Source of the DNA: Daphnia pulex
Taxonomy: Eukaryota > Arthropoda > Branchiopoda > Diplostraca > Daphniidae
Direction: 5' to 3'
DNA length: 64,000 bases
Assembly (NCBI RefSeq): GCF_021134715.1
Contig: NC_060017.1
Coordinates: forward strand, 5,394,001-5,458,000
Every line of letters starts with the position of its first letter. Positions within the stretch are counted from its first letter, which is position 1. The translations under genes were made by a program, and so were the position numbers. Under the pieces are notes generated by a model. It ran no database searches. It saw only the letters and a program-made list of their open reading frames with translations, and was not told the origin of the DNA. This document shows, piece after piece, positions 34,469-48,400 of this stretch.

Positions 34469-36438
34469 CTAGAGGGAACACTCTGCGGTTATTGAATCCT
34501 GCTGCTGGACGAAATTCGTCGGCCGTTGCGGCTTGATGGAGAAGGGCGAATTCAGGCGTTCGGGCAACTCTGGCGTGCTGTTGGATCTCACGCTGTTGGT
34601 CGGACTTTCACAAGAAGTGACGGTGAGCGTGATGACCTCGGCGCTGTGCGCCTTGCGCGGCTCGCTGAGCGGCTCCTCGCAACTGCAGCCGGAACCGCTG
34701 GCGAATTTCGGATGGTGAATCCCGCGCTTGTGATGGTGGCGGAGATGATTGGGGTCGTTCAGCTTCCGACAGTAGCCGATGGGACGCTCGCAACAGTCGC
34801 AAGTGTCGGCCGCGATCGTGTTGGCTCGTCGGTTGGCGTATCCCTTCTGCCGGACGGCGGGCAACGGACTCCTCCCGACGATGATGCAATTCTGGTCCAG
34901 CCTACTCATCGATGTCGGCCAGTTGCGTCGCTCCTGAATCGTACAGCGTCGACACATCCAACAATCAAAGAATCAAAATTTTAGGAAATTGAAGAAATTC
35001 TCATTTGTAAAAGAAGGCCATGAATATCATTCCAGACAAATCTACAAAGTGCTTGGTGTACTATAATTTGATGGGGGGTATAAATTTGCAGATATTGGAA
35101 AAATGAAAAGCGTGAATGGGAAATGGGAAGAGTGCCTAATATGTATGCCACACACAAATACGGCTCTAATAAGACGGTGTAGTATGCGCTGTAGTAAATG
35201 TGCATATTGAATGTATATACATATTGTAACGGTGCTCAATTTCCATAAGAAGAAAAACATCGTTGATTACCGTGTAAGCTTGCATTCTGGCCAATCTGGA
35301 ATGGAGCTGGAACCAATGAAAACACAATGATTCAACGTGTATCGCCAAGAAGTTCACAACCAAAATATTGGTTACACATTTGACACATTAATAACGGCGC
35401 CCGTCTAAAGGCTCAGCACAGCACAGTACACACACACAAACACACATAGCAAAAAAACCCGCGCAAATATCACAAGCACTAAAATGAATATATCGAGGAA
35501 CGATTAGAGTTCTAGTCTACTGCATTCAATGTTAGAGATACGACGAGGGAGATGTTATTTGAGATTGAGCCCCATGTAGCGTGAACAATTCGCCGAGAAG
35601 CAATAGAAAATATATATATATAAGGATGCCTACTAGCGTGCTATGCCTTTATGCCCAGTGCATATAAAGGCTGGCAAGGCTCTGATTCCTGGTATATGTA
35701 TGGGAAAAGGTCGATCATCACGATGCAGAATCGAGTGTAAACGTCTTCCTAGCTCTTGTAGAGACACTCAGCCGCTCACTGGAGCGTTTGAATATAATAT
35801 CACGGCTAGAAGCAATGATTACCAATGCTATGGAATACATTTTCCATTCGATTCTCTCTCTCTCTAGCTTAATCCATTTCGTTTGAGTACTTGTGCGCTC
35901 GCTATGCGCATCGCATTCATTTTGAGTGGGTTTTTGAATTTCCCGGCTTTTCTTTTCTACACACAATAGCCAATAAACAACCGTATCTACGTTCTAGGAC
36001 ATTGAACATGGCCAAACTCTTTTTCTTCACCCATGAAATAGTGTGTGGGTGGGATTGAACCTTCGAGACTTGTTTGTAATGTTACACAGCTGGATATATC
36101 GAAACAATCTACCAAGACAGATCGCTCAAGTTCAAGTTCACTGGAGCTGAGCGCACGAAATCAATTATTGCTAAAATGTGGCGTTCGGGATGAGCGATAG
36201 CCCCTCCTTCCTCGCATATAAAAGTGGACATAAATGAAAGCGATTCGATGATATAGCGTCGGTCTTCATCAAGTTGCAGGCTATACTCTATATAGGATCT
36301 CGATCCTGAATTCTGGTATATATGGTATTAGTCGATAAATCAAGATGACATTCACATATCGTTCTTCGCTCTTGTGCCCTCCCCTCTTATCAACTGCTTA
36401 GAGCTCGATCCACATTTCCTCGACATCCCTTACATTTC

Positions 36439-36473
<35 letters not shown>

Positions 36474-39400
36474 TCGTTGATTTCCACCCGACTCGGGTGG
36501 ATATATTGAAAAGAAGGGGCGTGAGTAGCGACTTCCGAGAAATCGGACTCGACCCGGTCACATCCGCATACAAGCGCTCTCACGCACAAACATGTATACA
36601 CTCCTATTTACAGTCTCTCTATCTCGAAATTCACCCTCCCTCCCATCCGAGTTCCGACACGCAGCTATTTTATAGTCCCGAAGCATAACGGAACGCGGGA
36701 CACACATCTAGGAACTGGTAGTATACCCGCTCTCATCGTATATGTATCGTTGGGGAATTCCACTCAATTGACTTGGCATCTACAGAGCCACAGAGTGGTA
36801 AGAAAAACCCAGCCAGGAAGTGACAGGAAGTTAGCGGAATAAAGGCAAAAGGAGAAGAGAGAGACTTGGTCAGAAAGGATAGAAAAGTCGCGCTAGTTTT
36901 GCCATCAACAACCCGTAAAAAATTCCCATTCAAATGCTGACAAGAGTTCGTTCGTTTCAGAGTGAAGTAGCTGCTGGTAGATTTTCAACGTCGTCGCTTC
37001 GCTCCTTGTTTTCCCCCGATGTTCTCGCAACGTATGGACTTTAAGTTGCTGTGACTTGGTTTTCCCATTGACTGTGAGGCAACGACGAGTCTATCAGGCT
37101 GCGGAAGTTGCGCCAAAGGGGCCCACAGCACACGACGTACTTCCAAAAGTCTTAATAGAGAGACTGTGGCGCAACGAAAACTTTCGAAGGGGGAATCAAA
37201 TAATATCAAAGGGCTCGTTCTGGGCAACTGGGAAGAGATGGGCCAGTTCCAATGAAGGGCGAAGCTTTGCTCACAGCTGACCCTCGTTCGGATACAGAAA
37301 ACTCGCCTTTCATTGATCGATCAATCAACGTCTGAATGTTATCCCGATGTTATACTGTGTCTAATAGCTTCTAAAAGGAAAAGAGGAAGAGAGAAACAAG
37401 GGGGGAGAATGAAGGAGGAGGATCGTCTTTGTTCTCCTACGTTGAAGATAATCTGATCGGAACCATGAAATGGAGTTTGGCGTCTTTATTCTTTTCTCAA
37501 CTTTTTTCTTTCTTCCCACTTGGCGATCCTTCCTGGAGATCTCTCAATTGCAGAGTGGATGGATCGTGCCGGAGGAGTAAGCGCTGCTAATTAATCATAG
37601 CAATGTTCTGAAAAATGTCAAATAGGTCGCGGGAGAAGAACTGGATCATCTCCCTTGTTCTCCACCATTCGTTATACACATTTAATTCGATTGCCAGTTC
37701 AATATTGAACTCCCGTGAAATATATATGTACGAGCAATTGCGCTGTACGTAATGCGACTGTAGGCGACGACCCATTTCAACTGCGGATTGATTCCTCGGG
37801 GCTATATATGCGCGCACACAAAAGTCCAAGGGCTTATGCATCAAGATGTATGGAGCGTTTGATCAACTCACCATGAACTGATTGCGGCGGATGGCGGCCG
37901 GATCGAGTGAGACGAACTTGTTGGCGCTGACGTGAACGGCCGACGGCGGAACGGGCGGCTGAGATTGCGACAGGCTCGACGACGGTAAAAGTTGCGACGG
38001 CTGCGAGAGCTGCAGCGGAGTCGGCGACGGCGAACAGCCGACAATGACCGGCTCCTCTTCCTTGAACACGGGCTGATAGGGCAGCAGCATCCGTATCTTG
38101 CCCCAGCGATGGAAAAATAGCGCAACGGCAGCCACCCAAACTGCAATGAAATTCCCAACGGAAATCAGCCAATAAAAAGCCGTGCACACAAAAAAAGAAA
38201 AGAAATAAATACATAAGACGACAGGGTATAGTAGGTAGAGATCTAGAAATCCATTCGAATTTCACTGCCGCTCTTGTGTTCCAGTCGGACAATGTCACGT
38301 CAAAGGAAAGAAGAGCGAATGGAAATCGTACCGGGAGAGAAAAGCCGGAAATACCAAAGACCGAGATTGACATGCTATTGAAGCCAAAGAATGAAAAAGA
38401 AACGATCGATATAGAGTGCAACCAGCAGACGGTTTCCTCTTTTCTCTAGATTTTCTTGTTGTTGAAAACTGGTAGAAGATAATAGAAATAAATTGTTTTC
38501 TTTTTCCCCTACTACCGTGAGTGGTTACGTCATTATACGGGAGATTCTATAGAGCTGATGCTGCTAGCTCATCATTACAAGTAGTTAATAAACCTTGCAC
38601 AGTTGAAGAGAGATGGATCCAGAACCCGAAAGATTCTCTCGAGTTGAGAGGATCTATTTAGCTGAACGGATATATCTATATTTCCATCTATCTGTTCCTC
38701 ATTTCAGCTATGATCCCTATAATTCTCTAGAAACAAAGATGGGCCGGCCATCGCTGCTGCTATATATACGAGCTAGGACTTTTGTCGATGCACAATAGAT
38801 ATAGCTTAGATGGCCGCGGAACACTATACAGCGTCGAATATCGCCAGCCTCCGACCTATTATATAGAGAACCAATCTAAAGAAAAATCTGACCATCTCTT
38901 ACTCCGTCCAGATGGGACGCCATACAAAACAAAAAAATAAAAAAACAAATATCAAATCAAAACGCGGGGAATCTCTTTTTGGGCGGCAGTGATGCGCTGC
39001 TGCACTTATATAGAGAAAAGTAAATAGCAGCGGAGAGCGGGCTGCTGGAGATCAAATGACCACTTTTAGAAACTGCGTCAAAGGTCGGTCGCAGTTGCTC
39101 TATATTAGACAACTTGATTACCTTCCTCTGCCGCGCCCGCCGTCGCTCTCGATCTCCTAGCTCTTCCGGCAGCATATATAGCAAAGTAACCTTTTCGTGT
39201 GTGTAGGTCGCGACACACAATATTTGAGATTGCGGAAAGCACTCACACACACACACACAGACACGAGGCTACAACAAAAAGGCAAGACGTTGTCTACGAT
39301 GACGTTTGAAATTTCACTATACACATATAAAGTCTCGTCCTACCGTTGACGCTCGGCAAACTTGAGAGCAAGCAACGACACACACACTATAACGCTATCA

Positions 39401-42400
39401 ACGTATATTTAATACGGAGTGGAAAAGGGAGCCGGAATATATATATATAGGATTGGATATAGCGCCTACTGCACACACACACAGTTGGGATACAATTATT
39501 CCCCTATCGATCGCGCTGTGGGTAGGGAAATCATGCGGAGCTTATAAGACAATAGAGAACCAAAGAAAATGATAAACGAAAAATGAAATAGACAAAAATT
39601 GAGGGAGGAAACTTATAGAGAAAATCGACATGGCCACTCGGGCTTAATTGAATATGAGGTGCGGTTGCCTCCTTGTATTATTATTATTATTATATATTTC
39701 CTGGCGTGGATGGATGGATGGTATTCCGTATCGCTCAATCCGTTTTCGGAAAAAAATAAGACAATACGCGATAAGACGAGCCAGCAGCAGCACGACGTCC
39801 TATTTTCTACCTGGACTCTTTGATGTCGTGTCGTGTGGACGTGGTGCGTGACACCGACGAGTGACGAGCTGCCAAGGTGATAAATCATGCGAAATGTTCT
39901 TGTCGACATAATGAGATGTCAAAAATAAGAGGTCGACATTTTTTATCAGCAGCATTATTGGACGGGTTTCGGGCTAATTGTCATTCACTAATTAAGACAG
40001 TGGTTTTGTCGGCCCCCAATATAAACTTTTCTTTTCTTCGCATTCATTTGGGCCATACTTTTTATTCGAATAATAAATGAGATTAATTATTTGTACCAAG
40101 GCGCAGCAGCATGTAGCAGCACTATATGTCGTTTGAATATTAATTGCGCTAAACAAGACGGACGGACAGCAGACAGACGGGGTAACATGTGACTTACCGA
40201 TGAGGACTAGGATGACGATGCCGACTTCTTCTCCGCGGACGTACACCACCCCGGCGCTGTTGGCTGTCGGCGGGAATCGGTAATCAGCCAACCCGACGAC
40301 GGACGTGTAATTGCCGGTGAGGCGGTTGTTACGATACGGGCCGGAAGAAGGTGAGCGCGGCGGAGGTGCGATGAAAGTAGGCATCATCGGGTACGTACTG
40401 GGGTCGCCCACGGTCCCACCGTAAGGAGGATATGATGGTGGAGACAGGTAGGCGTCGTCTCTGCTGGAGTCGGGCGACGGGCCGGCCGAAACAACTTGCG
40501 ACAAGGAAAAACGGACGGGCTGACTCCTGACGCGATGGCCTTTCGTCACACTCGTCACTCTGATCATGTAATCGCTGCCAGGCCTTTCCAATTTGAGGCG
40601 TCCCCAAAAAAATTGGATTGAGACAGGTTAGTTCATAATTAATAAAGGCATTTGAAATCATTATTATTACACAAGTTCCTCACATTATGACGTAATGACC
40701 TTTGGCAAACGTTTCCACTCGTTTGTCACACAGACAAAGTGTACAATAGGTGCGAGGTTGAAAAGGATTTCACGCTAGAGTAATCTGCGACTTGTGTATA
40801 ACTGTGGACTTATTTTCTTGAGTTGGAAGATAATTGAACACACTTTTGACGAACGAAAGACAAACCTTGTTGACATGCGCCAATGTGCGTGTTTCAATTA
40901 GCTGACGAGAAAGAATATAACGATCGGCATTGAAAAAACAAAGGGAGGGAACAAAAAAAAATCTATTCAACTCTGACATTTGATGGTATAACGCCGGCTC
41001 AACTCTGCACATCAGCGCAGCAACTCTCTCGTGACAATATGCAACTTTCCATTCTCTGCGCTGTCTGTGCCGGAATCGTCCTACACTTATTGTTGGTTGT
41101 TTGAACTTTTCCCCCACTTTAATCTTGGCTATAGCCTTATATATGCTACTATAGAGCCTACTATGCTGCACACGGAGAGCATATAGATGTTTACGCGCTG
41201 GCAGAAAGATCAACAAACAAAAACGGTAATGTCGGCTGCACCGTTCACTGCTCTACACATTAGCTGTGTAATAGTAAAAGAGGTGAAACTTTGGTTTCAA
41301 CGAATCCGAAATGAGCATTTGAAGAACTATAGCAGAGCGTATAACGACTTTTCATCACGTATTCACCTTTGTAAAATTTGTATAACACATAATTGCGTCG
41401 CTCGTCGCGCTTCCAAGAACACACACCGAGCTGTTCGGGTGCATAAAGGAGGATGGTGCCGAGCCAATGGAGATTATACGCGACACACGACACTTGCGAA
41501 ACTTGGCCAAATTGGAGAAGTGTTTTCCCTCGAAGGAAACTCTCGTGTCTGCTCCAAGAATTACAATAGTAGACGGCAGCGGGTATGATGCAATTATAAT
41601 TCTAACACAATTTCTTTGTTTGTCGATGTGTGTTGTCGACCGCCGCCCCGTTCCCATTCATTGAGCATATACATACGTAATAGTAAAATGTACTTTTTTG
41701 TGTTTCAATTTCATACCCATAAAACATGGGCCATTCAAACTTGGCTTCCCGACAGATAATCCATATCTATACAATGGTACAACATATTTTGCAACCATAG
41801 CGTCACGACTCTATACGTTCAAACACGACAACTGCTGACGCAGTAGACTGGAATTGTTCCTTGACCTACAACAGTTTGGTTTGTTATTTTTTACCTTAAG
41901 TCGCTCAGAATGTATGACGTCACGTCTGACGGCACGGCGATGATCATCCTCTTCCTACAAACCAAAATAGAACGCACGCGAGACATGTCATTTATACACT
42001 GTAAACCATCGATTCGCGGGAATGATTTGAATTATAGCGCCCAGAAAAATAAATAGTAACCTTTGGCGATAAGGCCGATAGGTGATCTCAAGCCGGAACG
42101 GCATCATCGGGTTCTCTGTCGTTTGATTCGTCGAATCCATCTGGTCGTCCTCTTGGTCGGCAAAGAGCGACCAGGTGACTAAGGCGGACGATTCGCTCAG
42201 CTCCCGGACGGTGACGTTGAACGGAGTCACCCGGTGCGATCCGACTGATGGAACATAACAAGAACATGACACTGTAAAAAATATTGGGGGGCCATCAGTG
42301 CACGTTGGCGGCCAGAGTTGATATATGATAAACCATCATATTATGATGCCTTTATTATTATATACCAACAAGGAGCAGGTGGTGCGCTGTTATCCAGAAT

Positions 42401-42450
42401 CCGAGAGCGACGGCGACGGCACTTCTTGCACAGGAGACCGGTGGCGGCAT
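34469..42450 (-). CDS. Single-pass membrane protein with one fibronectin III domain, FNDC5/FNDC4 (irisin)-like
   Basis: Six coding exons: 42450-42366, 42271-42061, 41954-41895, 40583-40198, 38140-37872, 34933-34469; 491 aa. The start gives a signal-like MPPPVSCARSAVAVALGFW; an in-frame ATG at 42597 would put 49 residues before it and is less likely. Exon 2 may instead start at 42244, also in frame. The FN3 domain (about residues 40-150) begins FNVTVRELSESSALVTWSL and ends with YILSDLRPGSDYMIRVTSV. A Pro/Ser-rich linker leads to a membrane segment (EEVGIVILVLIVWVAAVALF, about 236-255) followed by basic HRWGKIR. FNDC5 has the same order, with NVTVRHLK..SAVVSW and GEVLIIVVVLFMW at the matching places. 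The tail, about 230 residues, is far longer than in FNDC5 and carries Ser/Pro/Gln-rich and Cys/His-rich parts (CDCCERPIGYC, HLRHHHKRGIHH). Ligand and function are unknown; a cleaved irisin-like product is conjecture. Confidence 0.8.
34934..37871. other. Intron 5 of the FN3 membrane protein gene
   Basis: A 2.9 kb intron with simple repeats, including (CT)14 at 36442-36470 and TATATATA near 35611. No embedded gene recognised. Confidence 0.55.
36442..36470. repeat. (CT)n microsatellite
   Basis: About 14 uninterrupted CT units inside intron 5. It explains the RERERE-type antisense open stretch at this place. Confidence 0.9.
38141..40197. other. Intron 4 of the FN3 membrane protein gene
   Basis: 2.1 kb, splitting the membrane-segment codons. 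It holds ACACAC tracts at 39243-39258 and 39473-39482, TATATATA at about 39439 and (TTA)n at 39675-39692. No gene recognised. Confidence 0.55.
40584..41894. other. Intron 3 of the FN3 membrane protein gene
   Basis: 1.3 kb intron inside the FN3 domain coding region. The long antisense open stretches at 40770-41216 and 41187-41588 overlap and have no protein features. Confidence 0.55.
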
Positions 42451-45400
42451 GATTTGATGATGCTGTGGTTGGATTGATGAGGGGGAGACAGGAAAAGCGA
42501 CGTGGTAAGGCGTCGGGTCTTCTGTCGTCTCACTGGCAATCAGCTCATTGTGAAGCGACGACAGCAGCAGCGACCATCCGCAGCAATGGGAGAGCACAGC
42601 AGGTTGACGTCGATGGTGGTTTCCTTATCTAGTATTAGGCGATCGATTGTGCGCGTGTATGGAGTATTTTTTGGAGGTAATCTATAATATGTAGTCCGCC
42701 CCCGGGTCGGGTTGTTTGCACTGCGAAACAACAGATGTCGAATATCGTAATGGCAGTTGTATATGTATGGAAAATCTTTACTGTGTGAATTGCAACGACT
42801 GTGCATTATTATTATACATGCGACACGATGGGCGGCAGTTACACACACATTTTCGCTTCAGCATAGTGACTTGACGTCTCTTTTTCTTTTCTTTCTTGAT
42901 CGATATCCGATATGTACGAAACTTTAGATGGGCGCGCACACGTGCCGGGAATCTATAACTTTTAACGCGGGAATAACCGAGCATCTCTCTATATAAAATG
43001 TTTTGATTTGATTCGATTCCCCGCTATGCGTTTTCAGACCCCATTTGACACATAGCCGTCCCGCTCATATTAGATTAAATGAAAACAAAGGTAATTCGAC
43101 GTGGGGAAACCCCACCATAGAAGCAGAACACATCGAACAACAAAAAAAAAGGACGAACATATAACGTGAAACGGTAGACACACACGTAAGTATATAATAC
43201 ATTTCCCCTCACGGTTAATCTAGCTTGCCAACGACTGTGACAAACCTCGACGTGCGGCGCCTTTGGACCGTTGCGTGAAATGGAGACCGATGTGGCACCA
43301 TTCAAAGTGCCGCCCGGCGACGTTGATAAATTGAGAAATTAATTGGAAATGGCGCCAAATCTCTATATCTCCAATGCCCTATAACGGCGGGCGGCGACGT
43401 TATAGCCAGTCAAAGTCGCGGGGGCATTTGTCAGTCGGCCCGTGTGTTGAGTGTAAGTGACACGAATTTCGCAAGGAGAGCGGAAGGACGTCGTGTACAA
43501 TTCATCACTTTGCTTGCAAGGGTGGAAAATATGCAGACTCGTTGAAGCATACACAGATGGACGTGCCGCATATAGGTACGTTGGACCCTTGCGGGATAAA
43601 GTACACGCTGCCTGTTTAACATGCAGACGAAGCGCAGCAGCTGTGCTGTGCCCATCATCAAAACTCTCAAGGCGGAAGAAACCTTACACGTGATGAGCGC
43701 GAATCGGAAAAAAATCAAGCGACATGCGACGTAGAACTCTATATGTATTCAAAATAGATGAAAACCATCAGTCGAACCCCCCAAGACTTTCAATTAGATT
43801 ATCAGATTTTGACAGCAAATAAATTCAAACTCCCGCCCTGTCGACGGTATTTTAGACAAAAAATATAATTAAAAAAGGCGCATAGCAGGGGTACGGAAAT
43901 GCATCGTCAAAAGATGTACTATACTCTGACATTTCAAGATTATCAAAGCAATTAGTTGCGACGTGTACCATATTATGCGTATTAGGTATAGTATCTAGCG
44001 GTCTCCTATTGATTGCTAGTCTGGTAGTTTCCTCCCAGCCTTTCATAGCGTGTATATGCGCTCCTTTTATTCCGTGTTTTCTATAGGGGAGAACGCGCAT
44101 CATCACTTTGATGCGGCTGCTGATGGCGCCCATATGTATTTTTCTTCCTTTTGCTTTTGCTTTTTTTCTATTTTAGGTTGATCAAGTGAGTGCCGAGAAA
44201 GGTGGCAAACGTACCCCGGGCTCCTGCGTTATACACCACAAGGCGAATAAAAAGCGAACGTGACTGGATGACTGCTGCTCTAGGGGCCTAGAGAAGAAGG
44301 AAATGCTTCTGCGTAAGTATTGCGGCTATACACAGGGGCCAAGCTTATATCGGCACGTACCAGATATAAAAACTCTCTCCGGTTTTTCTTATCATGGCAT
44401 TAACGCGTATAGATGTGTTATACACACACACACACACACACATGCTTTGCAAATTAACGGCTGCTGTGACTGCATTGGGTTTTGACGAAAATAGAATAAC
44501 AACGTCCCTGCGGTCGTGCATGCTTTATCGCTGATGACGGAATCGACCATTTCTCTTCATCAAGAGTTCCTCATAAGCGGAAGTAATAAGTGAATATTAA
44601 AAGAACACACACAGCATCACAGAATAGAGGTAGCCTATAGTATAGTTTAATAGGTTGGACTTACGGTGATGTGTCGTGTAAGCGCTCGATGATTGGAGAG
44701 ATGACGAGGAAAACAAACCAGCGGATGAGAAACTTGGTAGTTGTACAGTTGTACAGAAAACCCACCCGTCGTGTCAATTGCAGCTATTGCGGGGAATAGA
44801 GAGAGAGAGAGTCAACTAATCAATCGAACGGACTTTTGCTGCTGCTGGCCTGCCAACTTTCAAAGAGTCAAAAAAAAATAAACAGCGTGTAATCCACGGT
44901 CATAACTTGGCTGTGCCAGGGTCTACTGTTCACTCTCTGAACCACCACTGCACTACATGTCGATGGCACACACCGCCCGGGTATATACTATGCTGGCAGT
45001 CCCCGATCGACGACTCCGCCCATTTAGCTCCACCTCTCTCTTATTCTGTCCCTCGTCTCGATTCCATATAATGCCCGAGACCGATAGATTGTACATCGGG
45101 AAAAAAAAAACTCGTTCACAAGGCGAGTGCGTCGCATTTGAAGATCAGCAGGGGATTACTCTTCCGCTTTTTTTTTCTTGTCTGTCCTTAATGCACCGCG
45201 CACTTTAGGCCTGCGGAAGACTCTTCTCTCTCTGTGTGTGTATATATATATAGACCTGCAATTGATCACTGAAGCTGTAACGAGGTCTATATAGCCGTCA
45301 AGTTTGTCGTCCAACAGTTCGGTTATATCTGAAAGACATTCAATTCATTCGACCGCTGTTTCCTTTCGGTTTTAATATTTCAGAACGAATGTCTTTTCGT

Positions 45401-48400
45401 GATTTATTTATGTATAGGATTGTAGAACATATCATAAGACAATGTCAATAATACCATTGGCGGAATATTGACCACATTGCCTATAGACCGTATGTTGCGT
45501 AATAACCCCTAGACTCGGTAGTCACCTGCGTCAGAACGGTATACGCCATTAAACTGGATCTACCACGTCATTATTCATTTTTTTTTGTTCAGCGATCGAT
45601 ACAAGTCGTAGTTGGTAAATGGTGAACAATCATCGAAATGGGTGCATCATCATTAAGTTAAATAGAAATTTCCATGTGAATGGACACGTGTCCTGTGGTG
45701 CTGCTCCTATAGGCCTATACATACATACAGACCATATTATTCTCTCTCGTTGCATCAGCTGATGTAAGCGCTTTGCCCATCATTTTCCCCTTCGGCCGAC
45801 GACAAAAAGTTGCGCATCAGGGTATAACCCAATCCGATGTTGTCTCCTATAGATGACCTACAGTTGCGTTACCATTAGGATTGGACTTCGGAAAAAAAAA
45901 CACCTGGGGGGGGGGGCAGATAAGAAGAGATTTCCAGTCACCGTCTCGTGTGTCATTGATTAAGGAGAGGAAGATATATAAAGGCAGACGGTGTATAGAT
46001 TTATCCAGCAGCAGGCTTCCGACCGGAGGGGGGCAGATGTTGGCGTTGTCATAGCTCCCGCTCCAGAAACAACAATATCCCCCAAACAAATCTGTGGATA
46101 GACGAAGGAAACCTCAGTCGAATGCTGGGCGACTATAGCTGTACATATCAGGATGAAGGGGACGATGAATTGTTGATTTTTAATGTCTGCTGCTTTCGCT
46201 CAATCTGGCGGGATATGTGGACGTGCACACGTATACGTACGTATATGATACCGCTCTATAGTTTGACGTATACAGAATTTCAGATGAGATGACCAGCGCG
46301 TATACTATACGGTTTTTGTACGTTTGTTGACCTTTCTGGGGCCGGGTTTTTTAAAGCTGAAAAAGCTCTGTGACGAATGTTTCTTGTATTTTGACAAGCC
46401 ATTTCAAACATTGCGCGGTTCGGTGATGTTCGTCTAGTTATTCTCTTTGTTTTCCACCGCATCACAGTTCAGAAGAAGAAAAAAAAAAGTAATCAAGTTG
46501 TCCTTGTAGTAAATTTATAGCAGCGCCCACGGTGCGCACCAATAAAAACTGATAGTTTCCCTCTTTCTTTTTCTTTTTTTCGACGAAAAGAAAATGGGTA
46601 GAACGAACTGTGCCATTTACAGACCTAGGCAGCCGCCATGAGAGAGACCGTATATGGAACCTTGAGTTTTATCATAGGTAAGATGGCACAAACGTCCTGG
46701 TGTGGATGTGTTTCCAAGAGAACGGAAGGAGCACTTCTCTGCTGCATCGTAGACATTATGTAACATCGTATAATATACTGTCTAATGGACAAGGTGACAG
46801 CCGGAAGAAGTTTTAGTGCGAAAAGCTATAATATATTACATGTACTATATATACGGACCGGGATATACACGCTCATATATACTGCAGCTTGCATCAGCGC
46901 TGTATTATATTTCAAGGCGCGGTACAGGGCGGCGCAGCATATAGTCCCGTCAGCAGCGCGTCGTATCAGATCCAAGATAAGCAAATGAATCAAGAGATGT
47001 CTTACCATTTTTGCACTCAGCTGGATATGAGGATATGCTATACTATATACCAGTCGCGGCTATATAATAATAAGTAACCGTATTATAAGTCCTCCACGTC
47101 GACCCCGAACGCAGGTGTTTCACCCATTTCGTGTAATAGAGTCTCACTGCTGTTGCCATGGCTACTGACCTTTATTGTAGTGGATATATAGCCTTCGAGT
47201 ACAGTATTGTACATATAGGCGAGACAGCTTTTGAAATAACTCGCCGACCACGTAAAAAACCACACCCACACATTGACAGTTAAAAGTTCGATCGAACGGG
47301 CCATTCGATAAGTTATGCGGGTGATAATGTCTTCAGTTTCCATTAATTTTATAGGACGATCCAGACAAACTGATAGGGTAGAATAATTATACCGCATCAA
47401 AGTATATGATGATCGTTATTAAGTTAATGAAAAATTAATTTTGATGCGGGATCTGGCAGCACACGGCTTCGTATAGCTGACGTCAAAGGTATACAAATTG
47501 ATTTCAATATTCAAGTAAGGGAACTGAAGTTACTCTGATATAACAAAGCACTCTCTCTAATATAACTCGATTCGGGGAATTGGACTGGTTAACCGGGAGT
47601 AAATTCCATTTACCCAGGTATACACTAAATAGAGCCAGCAGCTCCAAAATGACGGTCTCGGTGAGGTAATCTAGCTTTTACGGTACAAATATTTCGCCCA
47701 ATACAAATTCTTATGGTGATTGAACATTTGTATCGCCGTAGACTTGGTATCGTATTCGATGCTATGTAGGTACAATGTTACGGATCTGAAGCTCCTGCCC
47801 TGATGTGCCAACCAAGCCCACACAAGTGTGTGTTGCAACTGGAAGTGAATAATAGAGCGTAACGCATTTAGATGGCTTATTCCGCTTCGACGAAACGCTT
47901 TCATAGTCATAAAAGAACCTTGCCGTTTTCATGGTCTTCGGAATCCAGATCGATGCACTTTTTATTTAACATTCACGAGCAACAAACTGATGCGCTGCCA
48001 TATAGGATTTGCTGTAAGGTAGTTATCAAATAAGGGTATAGAGCAACAATTTAGTAGCTTTGCCTAATTTACTAGAGATTCGTAACTTTGGTAGCGCCCA
48101 TCGAGAGTGCATAAAACATTTTTGATCTCTCTCTCTCTATACGTGTTCTCATTCACTTCCCTTTCATCCTGTTACAGAAAAGCAAATAATTCGACGCAAT
48201 CAGCGAGTCCATAAAGTAGAAACGCGAGTCGGAATCAGAATCAGGAAGAGGATCGAGGAATCAAAAGACGGGATTTATAGACTAGCCTATTTCTTTGGCT
48301 GCTGCTGAGCTTCGTTGCATGATTGCAAACCCATCCAACTGTAATGGCCTATCCAAGTGCAAATAGCTTTCATCCTCATTTTGTTTCATTACAGTCTTGT

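Noticed and set aside
40770-41588. Long open stretches within intron 3 of the FN3 gene
   Set aside because: Opposite strands overlap and neither shows homology, a signal peptide or splice sites.
42448-42597. Earlier start (MLSHCCGW) for the FN3 membrane protein
   Set aside because: It would add 49 polar residues before the hydrophobic signal-like segment; the later ATG gives a normal secretory start.
45906-45916. 11-G run considered as a G-quadruplex
   Set aside because: It is a single run without the other three G tracts close enough; probably a homopolymer repeat.
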